A DNA stretch of 6,658 nucleotides. It comes from Lachnospiraceae bacterium. Lineage in GTDB: Bacteria; Bacillota; Clostridia; Lachnospirales; Lachnospiraceae. The stretch lies in the NCBI GenBank assembly GCA_014804185.1, contig JAAVAG010000066.1:1-6658 (forward strand), written 5' to 3'. Positions 5,732-6,658 of the stretch are shown in pieces. How positions within the stretch are numbered: the first letter of the stretch is position 1; the number at the start of each line of letters is the position of its first letter. The notes beneath the pieces were generated by a model that saw only the letters and a list, made by a program, of their open reading frames with translations, ran no database searches and had not been told where the DNA came from. Both the position numbers and the translations under genes were made by a program.

Positions 5732-6658
5732 GCACATCCTCCTTCCTCTGACTTCCCGCCTGACCGCAGGCCCCGGGCGATCTCATCCTGCCGCAGGCAG
5801 GCGGTATAATGTCCGTTCCCGATATCCGTAAGGTGCGGCCTCTTCTCCCGGCAGGCTGCCGTGGCGTATCGGCACCTTGTGTGAAAGCGGCATCCCGCAG
5901 GCGGATCCACAGGGCTCGGCACATCGCCCTCCAGATAGATCTCATTTTTCACCACATCCACATCCGGCACCGGAATGGCGGACATCAGCGCCTGGGTGTA
6001 AGGATGGCGTGGGTTGGAAAACAACTCCGCCTTGTCCGCCATCTCCACAATGTTCCCCAGATACATCACCGCCACCCTGTCGCTGATATGCTTCACCACG
6101 CTCAGATCATGGGAGATAAACAAATAGGACAGGTGATACGTTTTCTGGATGTCCCGAATCAGATTCAGCACCTGGCTCCGGATGGAGACGTCCAGCGCCG
6201 AGACCGGCTCGTCGCACACGATGAACTCCGGATCCAGAACCAGCGCCCGGGCGATAACGATCCGCTGTCTCTGGCCGCCCGAAAACTCATGGGGATATCT
6301 GCGCATATGCTCTTCCCGGATGCCCACAACCCCGGCAATCTCCATGACTTTCTGCACGCGCTCTTTCTCTGTTCCGATGCGGAAGACGTCCAGGGGCGCT
6401 TTGATAATTTCCATCACCGTCATTCTGGGATTCAGGGAGGCGTAAGGGTCCTGAAAAATGATCTGCAGACTGCGCCGCATTCTGCGCATGGACTCCCTGT
6501 CCAGTTCCAACAGATTCTGATCCTTATAAAACACCCCTCCGCCTGTAGGCTCGATGAGGCGCAGGATGCACCTGCCAAGCGTGGACTTGCCGCAGCCGCT
6601 CTCACCCACCAGTCCCAGCGTCTCTCCCCTGCGGATCTCCAGGGAAACCCCGTCCACC
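5728..6658 (-). CDS. Oligopeptide/dipeptide-type ABC transporter ATP-binding protein (OppF/DppF-like), N-terminus cut off by window edge
   Basis: The last 309-310 codons of an ABC ATPase of the peptide/nickel importer class. It couples ATP hydrolysis to import through membrane subunits encoded outside the window. The sequence enters at VDGVSLEIRRGE, the usual position about 40 residues into OppF/DppF, so the GTG at 6657 is an internal Val codon rather than a start. Motifs, counted from that codon, are Walker A GESGCGKST (18-26), Q-loop FQDP (68-71), signature SGGQRQR (126-132), Walker B IVCDEP (146-151), D-loop SALD (153-156) and H-loop His183. The C-terminal oligopeptide-type extension begins at NPRHPYTQAL (215-224). 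It contains Cys256, Cys262, Cys269 and Cys287, the quartet that binds an iron-sulfur cluster in some dipeptide importers. Importers of this class also carry oligosaccharides in some bacteria, so peptide specificity is not assured. The stop overlaps the next gene's ATG. Confidence 0.95.
   Translation of the reverse strand, partial: VDGVSLEIRRGETLGLVGESGCGKSTLGRCILRLIEPTGGGVFYKDQNLLELDRESMRRMRRSLQIIFQDPYASLNPRMTVMEIIKAPLDVFRIGTEKERVQKVMEIAGVVGIREEHMRRYPHEFSGGQRQRIVIARALVLDPEFIVCDEPVSALDVSIRSQVLNLIRDIQKTYHLSYLFISHDLSVVKHISDRVAVMYLGNIVEMADKAELFSNPRHPYTQALMSAIPVPDVDVVKNEIYLEGDVPSPVDPPAGCRFHTRCRYATAACREKRPHLTDIGNGHYTACLRQDEIARGLRSGGKSEEGGCA
5738..5744 (-). promoter_or_regulatory. Ribosome binding site embedded in the end of the ABC ATPase gene, deciding the isomerase-like start
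   Basis: AAGGAGG on the minus strand lies inside the last codons of the ABC gene. It ends with no gap before the ATG at 5737, 6 nt before the ATG at 5731 and 9 nt before the ATG at 5728. Only the latter two have workable spacing. The ATG at 5731 also gives the classic ATGA stop/start overlap. Confidence 0.8.

Noticed and set aside
4382..5809. A 475-codon open frame on the plus strand opposite the isomerase-like gene
   Set aside because: Its translation has no recognisable domain and is rich in Arg, His and Pro as expected for the complement of a GC-rich gene. The minus-strand frame has family motifs and a perfect ribosome binding site.
6655..6657. GTG at the right edge as the start of the ABC ATPase
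   Set aside because: This Val belongs to the conserved AVDGVS-type segment just before Walker A. About 40 upstream residues normally precede it, so the gene continues beyond the window.

Overview
The window holds six genes, all read on the minus strand and packed closely. They look like an internal segment of one long catabolic operon from an anaerobic Firmicute, most likely a gut-type Clostridia/Lachnospiraceae bacterium. The reasons are strong AGGAGG-type ribosome binding sites, fairly GC-rich coding sequence, two proteins with probable oxygen-sensitive iron-sulfur sites, and the mix of families. The organism assignment is inference, because no rRNA or other marker is present.

In transcription order, from the right edge to the left, the genes are: (1) the ATPase subunit of an oligopeptide/dipeptide-type ABC importer, cut off at its N-terminus by the window edge (5728-6658); (2) a protein of the L-fucose/L-arabinose isomerase-like superfamily (4385-5731); (3) a Gfo/Idh/MocA-type NAD(P)-dependent sugar dehydrogenase with a GTG start (3279-4307); (4) a uroporphyrinogen-decarboxylase-superfamily protein that is not HemE but keeps the zinc-thiolate pattern of corrinoid-dependent methyltransferases (2124-3233); (5) an L-cysteine desulfidase/serine-dehydratase-alpha-like [4Fe-4S] lyase (821-2104); (6) an FGGY carbohydrate kinase, cut off at its C-terminus by the left edge (1-786). 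Gaps are -4, 77, 45, 19 and 34 bp. The only gap with visible structure is the 77-bp one between genes 2 and 3. It carries an AT-rich array with a 20-bp period, each unit centred on the palindrome AAGTACTT or a variant.

Together the genes suggest uptake of a small substrate by an Opp/Dpp-type importer, then isomerisation, oxidation at a sugar carbon and phosphorylation. A possible methyl- or alkyl-transfer step and a beta-elimination (desulfidase/dehydratase-like) step are unusual additions. This could be a pathway for a modified sugar, for example a methylated, thio-substituted or amino-acid-conjugated one. The substrate cannot be read from the sequence, and this pathway is a hypothesis. All complete genes are intact, and I saw no mobile element, RNA gene, CRISPR array or clear terminator.
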